Source: Ovis canadensis (lineage: Eukaryota > Chordata > Mammalia > Artiodactyla > Bovidae). From it: a DNA stretch of 64,000 nt. The stretch covers positions 15,745,001-15,809,000 of the forward strand of contig NC_091246.1 of assembly GCF_042477335.2 (NCBI RefSeq). Reading direction: 5' to 3'. The notes beneath the pieces are model-generated. The model was not told the origin of the DNA, made no database searches, and saw only the letters and a list, made by a program, of their open reading frames with translations. A program made the position numbers and the translations under genes. Position 1 is the stretch's first letter, and the number at the start of each line of letters is the position of its first letter. Positions 34,590 to 47,420 of the stretch are shown here, one piece after another.

Positions 34590-37500
34590 CATTGTTTTTG
34601 TTTTGTGTTGTTTTTCCCCGGGAAAAGCACATAACAGAAACTGCAGTTTAAACCCAGTGGGTAAGGCACAGGAAAGGCACCCCCAAAACGCACCCCTTTT
34701 TATCTCAACAGATTAAAAGAAGACTTTTAAAAGACTACTTAGCTATACAATGAGTACTGTCTAATGTTGTGGGGTGAAAGCTCTGAGGATTTATGATCAT
34801 AGGATTAAACTTACCTAGTTCAGGTTTCTCTTTCAAATGTTCATTTAAAGATACAGGAAAGCAGTTTCCCTACCTGACTGAACTTCCAGGTAGAAACAGC
34901 TCAGTCATTCTTCAGCTTGCTCAGTTTACTATGAGAGTAGTCATTAAACATCCATGTTTCAGTTTCACATTTTAAAAGATCTTTATGGTTTGGTCTTTAA
35001 AATCAAATGAAAATGTGAAAGTCTCTCTTTCCCAGGCCTGGCCTTGCACTCGGAACAATTTGTATAACAAAAGAACCTCCCCACAGCGGACAATATCAAG
35101 AACAGTTCCACAGTGCCCTCATGAGGATTAAAGGATTCACTTAGGTTTTGTGTGTAACAGATACATTACTTCTAGAGCACCACAAGAGGGTAAAACCAGA
35201 GTTTCTAGCAAATTTTTAAAACTTCATCAGTCCTCAGATAAGCCAGCCCCATTGTTTCAGTCGATTGAAACAAAAGAGGCAAAGACGACGCAGTCACAAA
35301 ACCAAGGGTAATGTAAATTTGAGTACATTTTAAACCATGTTTTTGTAAGTTGGTAGCATATTTCTTGAATTATTAAAGCTTAAAACTTTTTTTACGGTGG
35401 ATACCCCAGAATCTGAAGTTCGTTTGTGGCTGTCACAGAATGGAAAAATAGCATTTGTGACTCTTGTTGACATTATGTATTTGTAATGGTGATGTGGGTG
35501 ACTAATTAACATTGTCAAGCGGACAGAAGCTGACTGGCATTTTCTTTAGACTGCTTATTACCTGTCCATTATAGCTGGTGTTCAGAGGTGTGTTGGCACT
35601 GTGGGTACATTTTATAAATGGAATGAAAAACAGAAATTCGTAAGAGGCTCATGGTGGATCAACACAAAGTATTTTCCTTGGCTTTTTAAGAGTCCAGCAT
35701 GGCTGGAAAACGTGGCATGTGTCTTAGCTTAAAAGAAAACAGGTGCATCAATAGGATGGAATTTTATGTGGCCAAGAACATATTCAAAGCATATTTAATG
35801 ACATGGAAAAATGCTCATGGTATGTTAAGTGGAAAAAGCAGGATATAAGACTATAAACAGAATGATTCCAATTGTGTAAGTTCAAATGTGTGCATTGAAG
35901 GAGAAGAAACAAAATTAACAGTAAAGACCGGAAGGAAACATCAAGATACTAATACTGGTTTTCTTGGGTTAAATTTTTTAGTTTCCAGCTATTCCAAAAT
36001 AAGTACCTATTTTAAATGGAGAAACTTTTTAAAAAAGGGTATAGGTGCAACTATTTAGGCTTTATTTTTAAAAGAGCAATTAAAGTTATTTAAACAGAAA
36101 GTCTACATTCTGTTACCCTTTTCTTTGTATTAAATTATGGCTCCTGCTCTTGGAAGCCACCTTTCTCTTATACAGAGGTTTCTGGCACGTCGTTTGTGCA
36201 TGAAAAGTGTTTATCAAAAGCTTGTTTTACCATTTTCCTGGTTACTAAGTGCCTATCATCTCAGGTAGAAGAAACACCATAAAATACCAAGACATATTAA
36301 ATATGTTTAAATTTTCTTATGTCAAAGGGAGGAAATATTGCATTAACTTTTTCTAACCTGAAGAAGAAAGCTTCGGTATCTAAAGTGAGATTTTCTAAAA
36401 ATGTAACAGAACCAAACTATTCAAGATGCACAAATAGCTAAACTATTTACTTTAGTACCTATCAGTTCTGGGTGTACTGTCATTACTGCATTACAGAGCC
36501 GTTTATACTGTATAATAAAGAGCACCCAATAATTGAGATGCCTGCTTATTACATTTTCCTCATGACATTTAATTTTATATGTCCTAGATTTTAACTTGTG
36601 TGTGTGTGCGCACACAGACACACACACACAGGATTAACAATAGTGTTTCCTATACATCAACAGACTTTCAGTCTCTTCCCTTCCAACAAAATGCCTCTTC
36701 CAGCAAAATAATTCTTTGAATCTGAGAACCTGTTTGACTCCTACAATCTTGTTTGGGTTTGTTAAAACAGGAAACTTCACCATCTCAAGCAGGACAGTCA
36801 GGGATTAATGCTTTCTTTTAAAAAAACTGTCCCCGGTTTTTAGAAATAAGCAATGTTGTTTCAGATTTGAAGAATCACAATTTTTACATATAAGGAAGTT
36901 GAAGTGAGACAGTCTTTAAGCCATGGAAGCAAGTCTGCAGGGAAAATATTAAAACAAGCAGTGGTGGGACCCATTGTACTTTGATCTATGGGAATATCTA
37001 AATTTAGTAGCCTATGTAGCCACCTGTTCCATTATATGTTCTGGCTTCTGAAGCTCCATTCAGCATAATGCCACACACTCAGAAGTGAATTTATAGTCCT
37101 TAGTCTCTCTCTCCCCACCTTCGCCTTTCTCCCTGTCTTGTGAAACACACAGACACCATCCAGACCTACCCAAACCTTTTTTGTGTGTTTATCCTTTTGC
37201 CCTTGTATTTATTATTATGTATTAACCTTTTATCTGTTTTATTTCGTCTTTGCTAAGCACATTTTACACACTATTGTATAGTGACATGTTTTTACACCAC
37301 GAAGCTGAAACTATTTCTGCTTCCTAAAAGTTGTTTAGGAAACTCATTCACTGTTCACATGCAGAGCACTCAGTAATATTTCATACAAAACTACCAAGAA
37401 TTCTCTACATATCGAACGCTGTGGAATATATCATGGAATGTTCTATATTCCGTGAAAATGTAAAAAATAGTACTGTTCCAATCAGAATGCTTTTGATTGC

Positions 37501-38478
37501 ATTTGATTGTATAATATCTTTCTTTTTCCCTCCACATTAAGTGAAACTAAAATGCAGGTTGAGAACAGACACCCTTTGGAAAGCTTTAACTTAGACCAAA
37601 AAAAATAAATTTTAAGCAAATTTCTCACCATCTCCTAAAAAACTAATAAATTCTTAAATCTTTCTGAAGTACTTAGGGGTTCAACGCCCTGGTCACAGTC
37701 AAAATGCAAAGGAAACCATCTGCCAAAATGTTAGCATAAACACATAAAATTTTTCAGGCTGCCCTCTCGGCCACCATAGGCAGCTGACTTAGTTGCGGGG
37801 GAGGTAGGGCATGGTGTAGGAATATCAGTCAAGTTGCTTCTCTGGAAACACACACATCCGGAGCCCATCTTTCTAATTGTTTTCCCCGATGCCTGTGCTA
37901 TAATATCACTTTTTTGAACTGTTTCAGTCTTCTCAACACCCTAAATGAGTCAGCATGTTGCAACGCGTCCTCCCAAATGTCATTCACCACTTGTTCTTAA
38001 AGGAAAAGGAGGAAATAAATAGAATTCTAATTTAGTAACAACGACAGGAAATAAATTCACACTTCTAGAATCCTTCTGACATTTGGGTATGCCGACTAGA
38101 ACATTTCTCATTGATACAACACAATAATTATTATGTTCCAGAGTCTGAGGGCCATTTGCCATCCTTTTTTGTTTCTTTCCACGTGTATGTTACATGTTAT
38201 CATCTAAACAGAAAAAGAAAGGAGAAACAGCTGTTTATGGAGTGACAGATCAATAGATGGGTGGATGAAGCTACAGGTAGAGATTCAACAATTATCTAAA
38301 ATCAAATAGGGAAAATAGTCAAGGATGTCCAGTCCAAGGTATCTGAGGCCGAGAGGTTGAGTGGAGTTACAACACATGTCTCAGCTATAATATTTGCATC
38401 TGTACTCCTGGGTACTTGATCAACATATTACTGAATGGTGACCAAATTATCAAGGCACAAAGCAAATGCACTCACACT
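34590..38478. other. KLF4 downstream flank, no gene
   Basis: AT-rich DNA. I see only an old L1-like patch (35740-36020: GTTAAGTGGAAAAAGCAGGATATAAGACTATAAACAGAATGATTCCAAT) and a short TG/CA alternating tract (36595-36632). No SINE or BovB. Confidence 0.55.
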
Positions 38479-38490
38479 CTCTACCTGCAT

Positions 38491-38690
38491 TGTTGTTGTT
38501 GTTTAGTCACTAAATCATGTCCAACTCTTTGCAGCCTCATGGACTGTTACCCGCTGGGTTCCTCTGTCCATGGGATTTCTCAGGCAAGAACACTGGAGAG
38601 GGTTGCCATTTCCCTCTCCAGGGGGATTGAACTTGCATCTCCTGCATTGGCAGGTGGATTCTTTACCACTGGGCCACCAGGGAAGTCCTA
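38491..38690 (-). repeat. Bov-tA SINE with 12-bp target-site duplication
   Basis: Antisense copy flanked by CTCTACCTGCAT at 38479-38490 and 38691-38702. A (TTG)n head and a 20-30 base deletion in the tRNA half are seen. Confidence 0.92.
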
Positions 38691-38702
38691 CTCTACCTGC
38701 AT

Positions 38703-39756
38703 GACCTCTTAAAGAAGCTAAAATGGATAAGCCACTTTACGGGGAAATTGAAGGAACTCTAGATACACTTGCTGAAAGCCAACGAGAAGCGTGAATTTGT
38801 GAAAACCATAAGCAGAGTCTCTTTGTCATGACACATGGAAGGAATTTTTCAGTAAAGACAAGCATACACCTTTTCTGATCCTGGTCACTTTTGCTGATAT
38901 ATATATATAGTCACCTCTTTTTTCTGCACAACTGTCTGAGTTGTCTGAAGCATTTACATGCTCCATCACCTCAAATAATCCTCAGAACAAAAGGCAGGGG
39001 TGGGTTTCCCTCTCTCACCCCCATTTTATGGATGAAGAAACCAAGGTTTCCTTTACAGGTTAGTGTTTTATTTTTGTTTCAAATTCTTGCTGACATGCTC
39101 AAAGCATTTCTTTTCTAATGCTTTTGTCCTCAATCTGCTGGGCTGTTAGGGCTACAGGCAAAATGGATACACCCCAATTCAGAAGGATTTACTAACATCC
39201 AGGTTCTTCCAGTAATCCTGTTGAGGAGTCAAAAGCCCCAGACTTTCTGTCTCCCAGTTAACATGAAACTGCCTTTGTCAAGGCAGACAAGATGGGGAAG
39301 TTTCCTACAGAAGTTTCTGGAGCGGATCATTCTGCCACGAATATGATTTATACTTTTAGTGTGAGGTGGAAGAACAGCACCTGTGTCTGTCTCAGCACAC
39401 AGCTTTCCCGGTCAAACAGATCTGGTCAAGCCCCTTCTCTACTCATTACCTTCCCAATGTCCTTAGGACCTAGTGGGTAAAGATTTAAATTGTGGCCCCC
39501 TCTACTTGTCAAGCTTCATCTCCTTAAGTGTCCAATCACACTGTAAGTGTACCAGCCAGGCAAAACTACTCTGGACCACTCAGTGCACGATGCTTCAGCC
39601 TTTGAGCCTTTGCTGGCAGACGCTGGCCTCTGCTGCTTCTCAAAAGACCCATATTCCCCTGACAAGCACTCATATATCCTTCAAAGGTAATTCTTAAAAA
39701 GCCCTCTCACCCCTTCAGTCTAGATCTTTCTTTAAAATCATTTCCTTATAAGTCAC
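38703..39756. other. Intergenic with MIR-like remnant
   Basis: MIR-like antisense words at 38940-39060 (CCCCCATTTTATGGATGAAGAAACC). No gene. Confidence 0.5.
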
Positions 39757-39978
39757 AAAATTTTATACATACCACTAAATATAAAATAGATAACCAACAA
39801 GACCCTCTCTATATCACTTTTTATTTCTATCTTATAAAAACCGGTAACGGAAAAGAATCTATAAAAGAAAAAATACTATATATATCTTCGAGTCATGAGT
39901 AATTTGTTGTATATCTGAAACTAACACAGCATTGTAAATCATCTATATTTCAATAAAAACTTAAAAAAAAAAAAAAAA
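39757..39978 (+). repeat. Artiodactyl L1 3' tail with poly(A)
   Basis: AATATAAAATAGATAACCAACAAG to AATTTGTTGTATATCTGAAAC, TTCAATAAAAACTT and A17. Confidence 0.8.
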
Positions 39979-42639
39979 GATTGTATGGGCTTGGCTCCGC
40001 CAGCAGACATGAGCTCCTGAAGGGCGCTGGAGCTTATGTGCCCTTGAATACCTGTAGTTACTGGATTTCATTGAATACAACTAATCATTTATTGATTATT
40101 TAGCCCCAAATACCGGCATTTCTTTTTAAAGGACTCCTCCTTGCTGGGTGTTTTTAAGTACTGATTCTGTAAAGAATGTTGTTCATGGCTGGATGGGAGA
40201 GGGGTGGTGTTGATGTGTATTAGGGGAGGCAGATGGGTTCAGGTGACCCACTGGAAGTAGTTAGGAAACTACTGGGCATGGCCTTCAGGAAGCCAGAATT
40301 TGGGAAAAGGAAGTATTTTTTTCTTCCCTTGGGATACCCATTGTGCCTCCTCTCAAGGGTGAAAATATAAGCGAACTGTGAACACACGACAAACAAACAT
40401 TTAAAAGCTTTAAGAAGCTACTTTCCATTCTAGGATCCCGGATGGGCCAGCCTGCCCAAATAAGGGAGGATCACCTATTCTTCTTCACGTTTGTTGTTCT
40501 TCAAGCTTGAGACTCTCCTTGCTGCCTGGATGACAGCAATTTTCTTACTTCTGAACATGTCTAAACTGTTCTAGAAAACTGACTCTAGAAAACAGTGCAT
40601 AGAATTGACAAATGTTCCTCCCTGCCTTTGAGGCATTGTTACTACCTCGCGGAGGAATGAAGAACAGACTGTGAGCACTGAAAGCTATAAAACTACACAG
40701 GCGGTCTGAGCAGGAAAGGGTCTTCAAGACCCTTCAACTCAAGGAGAGAACTGAGGCCAGGATAAAAGACTGGAACTTGCCCAAGTGTCTCCCACATCAA
40801 GTGTCTCACTTAAAAAGCCACGAGCTGATGGCTCCAGCCTGAGAACCCAAGGGGACATTAGAGGAGGAGGCAGATTTTTTTTTTTTTTTACAATATATAC
40901 ATCATTTTTTAAAAAGGAAAGTCTCAGTTCAATGTGATATTGTGCTCTGATGTCCCAAAATTGTTTCATTATTCTCTGTTGTGGTTCTATAGTATTGCGT
41001 TACCAGCTAAGATGGGGACTATTCACTTATCACCGTGCTCCTCACTGGAGAACATAGGAACCATTTCCTAAAAGTATAAAAATATAATTCTGACTTGTTC
41101 TGCTTTCTGTTTCCATGCAACTTCATTCAAACATATATAATCTGTTCAACACCTACCTTACCAGCAATGGTGCAAAAAGTGATGGAACCAAAAATGAATT
41201 AGTACATATAAATGTGCATGTCTACAGATATTTTTTCCTAATGTAATTGCTGTATTCACATTGTAACCCAGTAAAAATTGTTTACCTTCCTTGGAAAAGT
41301 GATTGGATAGTTAGTTCTCTGACAGACTTAACTACGTTGACTACAACCACATGAGCCATTTTTTCCCTACAATTTTCTTGATTGCTTATTATTTTAGATA
41401 CCTCCAACTTGTTTATCAGGCACATGTTAAAGCATGTTGAAACGCGTTATTCAGGTTCAGCATGAAGGATTTGGCATTATTCAACAAAATATCATAAACT
41501 TCTGTTGAAGTGAATGATTCCAGCCAAATGGAGCTTCATCTGCAAACCCAGGTCCCTTCGGTTTCTAAAGTTTGGAGACTGTATATCTAGACCAGGGGAA
41601 CAACCTGATTTTGCTCTAAGCACAATTAATTTTATGATTATGCAGCATAACTGACTTCATAGGCTCTCTTGGTGCCTGGTGCCAAAGCTTGTAGAAACAG
41701 GGGAGGCTTTGCCTAAGGGATTCTTTGCATTAAAGACTTTGTTAGGCAAAGCCAGCCTGGCATGGGAGTCTGATTTGCAATTTGTGTCTTTGTAAAAGGA
41801 TTAGAAGATCCCTATTGTTTAATGTTTGGATCTCAATTTGCATTTAGAAGCACATGACCTCTTCTAGGTTTAGAGTTTTTTATTTTCATTTTCTTGTTCT
41901 GATATACAATCAATACTGCCTGTGAAAAAACTGATAATACGGCACAGCCAAATGTTTGCACTGATTAAGTCAGATCAGTTTTCTCTATGAATGGTGGAGT
42001 CTACTCAGGCTCCAGCAATACTGAGCCAGTGATCTATTTAGCAACTGACAAATAACTCATAGGAATAGGTACACACAATTTCATTTATTATTTCCTTAAT
42101 TAGAATGTGTGGCACTTTGGGCTTTTTAAAGAAATCTTTCTAAAGCACTACAGAGGGCTGATGAGACAGTAAATCTACAAAAAGAACAGAAAGGGGAAAA
42201 AAAAAAAAGCCTCTGACCACCTTAGGACCTATTTGAACACTTCCATCCAATGTCCTCCTTTATAAAGAAAGGTTTGAGAAAAATTATTGTAGGTTTGCGA
42301 TAACAAAATTCTCAGCTGTACGTGATATTTAACTACCTGTCCTTTGGTAAACAATTTTTAACTAACATTTGCTTTGACAATGTTCCCAGACTGGCCACAC
42401 AGAACTTGGAACAGAAATTGCGTGATGAGGAACAATTTCTTAGATGCTAAGTTTAGGACACATGGTTTATTTGTTTGTTTGTTTTCTTTTTAACTCTTTG
42501 GTTTCTCCATCCTTGGTCTTTGCCATTGACCACAAAAAAACATTTCTTGCATGTTTGGAGGAAAGTCCTGGGAACCTGGAGTTGCTGGTTGAGTGAGCAG
42601 GAAGTAGATAGAAAGCATTCACGTTCAGGGAGTACCCAT
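39979..42639. other. Intergenic, no gene or young repeat seen
   Basis: Ordinary AT-rich single-copy-looking DNA. T13 at 40876 and A12 at 42198 are simple runs. Confidence 0.55.
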
Positions 42640-42810
42640 GGTATGCCAAGGACTTGGCTCGATGTTTACTGTTTTATGATTATGCCCATTTTGTATTAGA
42701 GAAGACGAAGGCCCAGAGGAGGCGAGTGACTCACCCAAGGTCACACAGCTGTGATGGGAAGTTAGATCTACCCGATTGCTAAGCTCAGGCTTTTTCTGCC
42801 ACATCACACC
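42640..42810 (-). repeat. MIR
   Basis: Antisense core GAGTGACTCACCCAAGGTCACACAGCT with CCCATTTTGTATTAGAGAAGACGAAGGCCCAGAG before it. Confidence 0.8.
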
Positions 42811-43905
42811 ACCTCCCAGGTAAACTCAAGCTAACTTCATTTGGAGGTTTTTCTGTTCCTCACCTCCGTGGAATGTGTGTTTTTAAAACTAAACAGGAGT
42901 TAATTTGGTGTACAGGAAGCTATAAGGACAAGACTAACCTAATCTACTCTTCTTTCTAATAGACACAAGTAATCTTATCTGTCATTCCATTAAAAATACA
43001 CCACATTCTTCTGTGCTCCAGTTTGGATAATGACTGGAGAAAAGGCAGTCCGTTTCTGTATCACGGCACCCCCACAGCTTCTATAAAATCATCAAAAGTA
43101 AGCCATGCTTTTTTCCTGGGTATTTCATTCACTGATTCCAAAAGTACTTGACACATGTCTTCAATCTGTTAGAATAAAGACTAGCATTTGACAGTTAGGC
43201 CAGTTGGAGGCTAGCCTAAGAGAGTATCTTGTGCGGAAGATCATACACTCCGTCCCCGCCCCCCCCCCCCCCCCCACAATGGAGAATGCCCAACAGGAAG
43301 TCAGCCAAAAGGAGCGGCACAGAGGAGGGTTGTACTTTGAGCCCACATTTCTCAGCCACGTCCCATGGGAAACACTCTCACCGCCATCTTCCAAAATGCT
43401 CTGCTAACATTCTCCTAATGCTCCCAATATCTGAAGATAATCCCTTTTCCCCTAACCGGGATCTCAACCTAAAATAGATCTGGGTCTGTGCCTCGGGGCA
43501 TGGACGGATGACTCATAGAGCCATTTCTGATCTCGGAAGCAGGGGAGGCTCTGCAGAGCAGGGAGCACAGTCTGGGAGCTGGTTAATATGCAAGGAACAC
43601 ATGGCCGTCAGAGCCAGGAGGAGTTCCAAGAAACGTGTCACCTGAAGAAGCAGAGTCCCCACCTAGAAGCTGAGGCCCCCAAGTTTCCACATTTAACGCT
43701 GCTGTAGAATCTCATTCCTGTCTAGGACTGTTTAGACCCTCATCCTCAGTCTACATCAGGCCATAGACTGACTTGCTCAGGAAAACCCAGAGGTCCCTGA
43801 ACCTTAAGTGTAGGTGGTAAATGGACAGATTTTTCATGTGAGAGTATGATTCAGCATTAGCGGAAGCAGAAAGAAAAAGAGTCCCTCCTAAAAAAATGTA
43901 CTGAT
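42811..43905. other. Intergenic with 17-base poly(C)
   Basis: A run of 17 C at 43259-43275. No gene supported; short frames over the C-run are artefacts. Confidence 0.55.
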
Positions 43906-44040
43906 GGAACTTCCCTGGAGGTCGAGTGGTTAATATCGCGCTTCCACTGAAGGAGGCACAGGTTCCACCCCTGACTGGGGGACTAAGATTTCACATGCCG
44001 TAAGATTTCACATGCAGCACAGTCTAAATAAATAAATAAA
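43906..44040 (+). repeat. CHR-2-type tRNA SINE
   Basis: GGAACTTCCCTGGAGGTCGAGTGG, AGGTTCCACCCCTGACTGG, with the word AAGATTTCACATGC duplicated at about 43985 and 44002, and an (AAAT)n tail. Confidence 0.85.
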
Positions 44041-44230
44041 CCAATAGATATTTCAAAATTTTTAAAAATTCTTAAAAACGTAAAACGTGCTGATTTGACA
44101 CGTTTCCTACATTTGAGTTTGGTTTTATTTTTCTCCTTTAGCTCATTCTTATTATCTGAACTAGGTCTGCATCCAAATCTTTCTGTCCAACAGCACAGTG
44201 TAGGTTAAGTAAGTCCTAGGGCAGCTTAGG

Positions 44231-44428
44231 CTTCCCAGGTGGTACAGGGGTAAAGAAAATGCCTTCCAGTGCAGGAGATGCTATAGTAGGGAAGAGCCTC
44301 TGGAGGAGGAAATCCCAACTCACTCCAGTATTCTTGCTTGGGAAATCTCATGGACAGAGAAGGCTGGCAGGCTACAGTCCATGAGGTCGCAAAAGAATCA
44401 GTCACAACTTAGTGACTAAACAACACAA
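44231..44428 (+). repeat. Bov-tA SINE
   Basis: Sense copy from GGCTTCCCAGGTGGTACAGG to CAACTTAGTGACTAAACAACA. The tRNA B-box region is eroded. Confidence 0.9.
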
Positions 44429-44479
44429 AACCATTTATTAAGGAGGGCATGTAACATCCTCATACTCAGTATTTGACAT

Positions 44480-44675
44480 GTATTTTGCTCATTTGGTCTC
44501 CTCAATAACCCTTATGAGGCAGACATAATCATTCATCTCATTTCAAGGCTGAGGGATCTGAGGCCAAGAAAGTTTAGGGAACTTGCCTAGAATCATGAAA
44601 CCAGTGAGGAGTGAAGCTGGAATTAAACTTCATTCCACCCAGTCCCAAGTTCTCAAGCCATATGCTCTTTAGATG
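44480..44675 (-). repeat. MIR
   Basis: CTCAATAACCCTTATGAGGCAG, CTGAGGGATCTGAGGCCAAGAAAG, GGGAACTTGCCTAGAATCATG: antisense MIR order. Confidence 0.7.
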
Positions 44676-45195
44676 CAGAAGAATGCTCAGAAGTTAACTG
44701 GAAGGGAAGACACCTATACAGTGCAATCCAACTTGATAAAAACATAACTACCTTTATGTGTTTTGCATTGTTTATATTTGCATTGGGAAAGTTCTAGAAG
44801 GACCACTCAAATGTCAATTCCTTGGAGCAATCTTCCCTGGCCGTACTAAAAGAACCCTCCCACTCTGTCCCTGGTATTTTTTATCTTTTATTGTGCTGGA
44901 TTTTTCCACAGGGCACCAAGCATTAGCTGAGGTGTATCATATACTAGATACATGTATTGTCTAGCTCCCCTGTAGAAGGAGGGGTAACAATGCCTAACAA
45001 ACTGCTTGGCACGCAGTAAATGCTTAATAAGTATTTGTTGACTGGAGCAAATGTACTAAACCCTTAATGTTGATTTTTTTCCCCTTTCTCTTGCTGTCAA
45101 ACAGAAACAATTTAGATTCTTCTTTTTTTTTTTTTTACAATTTAGATTCTTGATCTTAGATGATTTTCTTTTTTTTTTTTAATGTTTCCTCCGAA
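44676..45195. other. Intergenic with L2-like word and poly(T) insertion
   Basis: GGCACGCAGTAAATGCTTAATAAGTATTTG at about 45008 is an L2/MIR-type end. At 45107-45151 a CT14 run is bracketed by a perfect 15-bp direct repeat. Confidence 0.6.
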
Positions 45196-45325
45196 ATTCT
45201 ATAAGGAAAAAAGAAAAAGAACATATGTATCCCTGCGACTGATTCATGTTGATGTTTGTTAGAAGGAAACACAATATCGTAAAGCAATTATCCTTCAATT
45301 AAAAATAAATAATTTTTTTTTTTTA
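45196..45325 (+). repeat. Artiodactyl L1 3' tail
   Basis: TCCCTGCGACTGATTCATGTTGATG to GTAAAGCAATTATCCTTCAATTAAAAATAAATAA. Confidence 0.75.
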
Positions 45326-46640
45326 AGATAAAGAAGCTGGTTCCACCTAAGGACAAGAACCTAGATCAGTTTACTTGAAGATGCAAAAGGATCTCCTCCT
45401 TGCAGGACATATACCTTAAGAACAGAAAGTTCCTAGAAGAGGAAACCATTGGAAATCCACTTAGGTTAACTTGCCTTGAGTCAAAAAAGGCTCATTAATG
45501 TTTCAACTGCTAATCCATTTAGTGTCCTATTCACCCTGATGACTTCTAGGGGCATGCCTCTGGTGGTTTTAGAAAGACAACCCTTCCAATCACTAGGTTC
45601 AATTGAGCGGCAGGGAAAGACAATAGACTGCAGAGGAAGGGGCTGATTGAAGTGTTTGGGATGAATGGAAGACTGCCTATCAGGACCATGAGAAAATGAA
45701 AGGAACATCTGAAATGAGCTGATATGAGTTGGGCAGGTTTTATCCCAATAATAAACTCTCCTTTCTCCTCTCAAAAGGATTAGGCCTCTCGTGAATGGGA
45801 GTGTCTTGTCTTCAAGCCCCACGGCCTTGATCTTCTTTTGTACTGTTCAATTCACTTTAAAACTACTGGTGGTATTTGTTTAATTTTTTTTTTTTTCCAT
45901 TCCTAGCCATGTCCTTCTGAAGGAGGACTTTTACCCCATCAGCAGCTTCAAGATCCATCAACAAGTCAGGAGCACAATATCCTTGAATTCCGGGCAGGGG
46001 AGGGGGCTGCTTTGGCTCACTTCCTTCCTTCTTCCCCAAACAGAATCCAGCTCCTATATAAAATTCATAAATTCTTGGCAGGAAAGAAATCCTCCCATTG
46101 GAAGGAACAGATGTTCTACGAGTAACTTTTGCCATCATAACTCTGTTCCTAATATCATACTTTTAAAGTGCGGGGGGATGTTAACTTTTTTTTTTTTTTT
46201 AATGTCAACATGTTCTGGGCAGCTTTTCCATCTCCATCTGTGGCATACACATCACCAACCCTCCCACCGCCCTTTTTTAAATTTCCAGAAACTAGTTGGG
46301 AATTGGAAAGATATTAAAAAGTGAAAGTGGAAAATTCAACTCAAGAAGTATGCTAATGTATAACCTAATGCAAAGTAACATGATATTTCCCTCCCAGTTG
46401 TAAATCTCAGAAACATTCTTTTCCTTGTCCTCTTAGAACTTGGAGGGGTCTGCAAGACCTTTAACAGGCAGAATGACCAATTAAATTCAGGGGTGATTAC
46501 TGGTAACAGAATTCCTTGAGAGTAACCTATTCATAACCCCTTCTAAAGAAAGCCTCAATTGGTGCTTCAAATTCAAGAGGCTACCAGGCCATTTTCACTT
46601 AGTTATCACCTCGTTAAACTGCCCACCTTAAATACCCATA
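45326..46640. other. Intergenic, no gene supported
   Basis: T runs at 45886-45898 and 46186-46200. A 91-codon minus-strand frame (46138-45863) abuts the first run but is unrecognised. Confidence 0.5.
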
Positions 46641-46663
46641 TCCCAGGTGACCGCGGAGAAGGG

Positions 46664-46672
46664 TCAAGGTCA
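46664..46672 (+). promoter_or_regulatory. TCAAGGTCA motif (ERR/NR5A type)
   Basis: Perfect 9-base extended nuclear-receptor half-site in GGGTCAAGGTCAGTGG, 250-400 bases before the orphan CpG island. Binding not shown. Confidence 0.4.
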
Positions 46673-46899
46673 GTGGATGCCTCTTACCTCGCCTGAATAT
46701 AACTTTGGAAAGCATGACCCCGCCTTGGTGGGGTTCCCTCGCCAGGGACAGTGATGCCCACTTGCAGCTGCTTTGGCGAGGGCCAGAGCGCCTGCTGGCT
46801 GTGGCCTGGCCTCAAATACTCCTGCGTACGTTTCGGCTCAAAGTCAGAATTCGGTGAGCAGGCTGGGTGGGGGGTGAAATCTGCAGGGCAGAGGGAGAG

Positions 46900-47420
46900 A
46901 AAGGTGACAGCTTGGGCGGGGTGGGGAAGCAGCGGCCCGATATTCAAATGCGCCGGGGATCCTCCCGGAGTCCCAGCTCTTGGTCTGGGTTTCCCCTCCT
47001 CCGTCTGATCGGAGCCAGTGGAGTCCAAATCCCCCGAACCCCAGCGGGGCCCGGGCCGAGCCTGCCGCGTCCACCCCGGAAGACGCGGTCCCTGAAACTT
47101 TTCTGTGCCCAAGTGGAGGTGTAAGTGAGAGCGCGCAGGGCGCGGGGGGTTGTCTCTGGGGCCCGGATCGGCTTTCTCTGCATCCCGGCGGGAAGGTTGG
47201 TCTGTGCTTAGGGGCCAGCAGGTAGCGGGGGCCGAGGCGGGGGCGAGAGCCCGGGCGCCGGGAGCTGGAGGCGGGCGCAGTGCCGCGCGCGGTCTGCAGT
47301 GCCCCCAGCCGGCCGGCCCGGCTGAGGACCGCTGGCGGCCACAGGGCCGGGTGCCGAGCCGCCCCTCTGCGTGCGAGACGCATCGCTCTTCGTCCCTGCG
47401 GAGGCTGACCCAGTATTACG
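46900..47420. promoter_or_regulatory. Orphan CpG island downstream of KLF4
   Basis: Roughly 45 CpG in 360 bases at 47041-47400 by eye, set in AT-rich surroundings about 12.5 kb after the KLF4 poly(A) site. A near-consensus CTCF core, CCAGCAGGTAGCGG (47215-47228, one base off), lies inside. The open frames across it (e.g. 231 codons on the minus strand) show no family similarity I can recognise. Could be a promoter of a noncoding RNA or an enhancer. Confidence 0.7.

Noticed and set aside
45863-46138. 91-codon minus-strand frame ending near an A13 run, suggesting a processed retrocopy
   Set aside because: No recognised parent protein, no convincing target-site duplication, and the A run lies inside the frame end.
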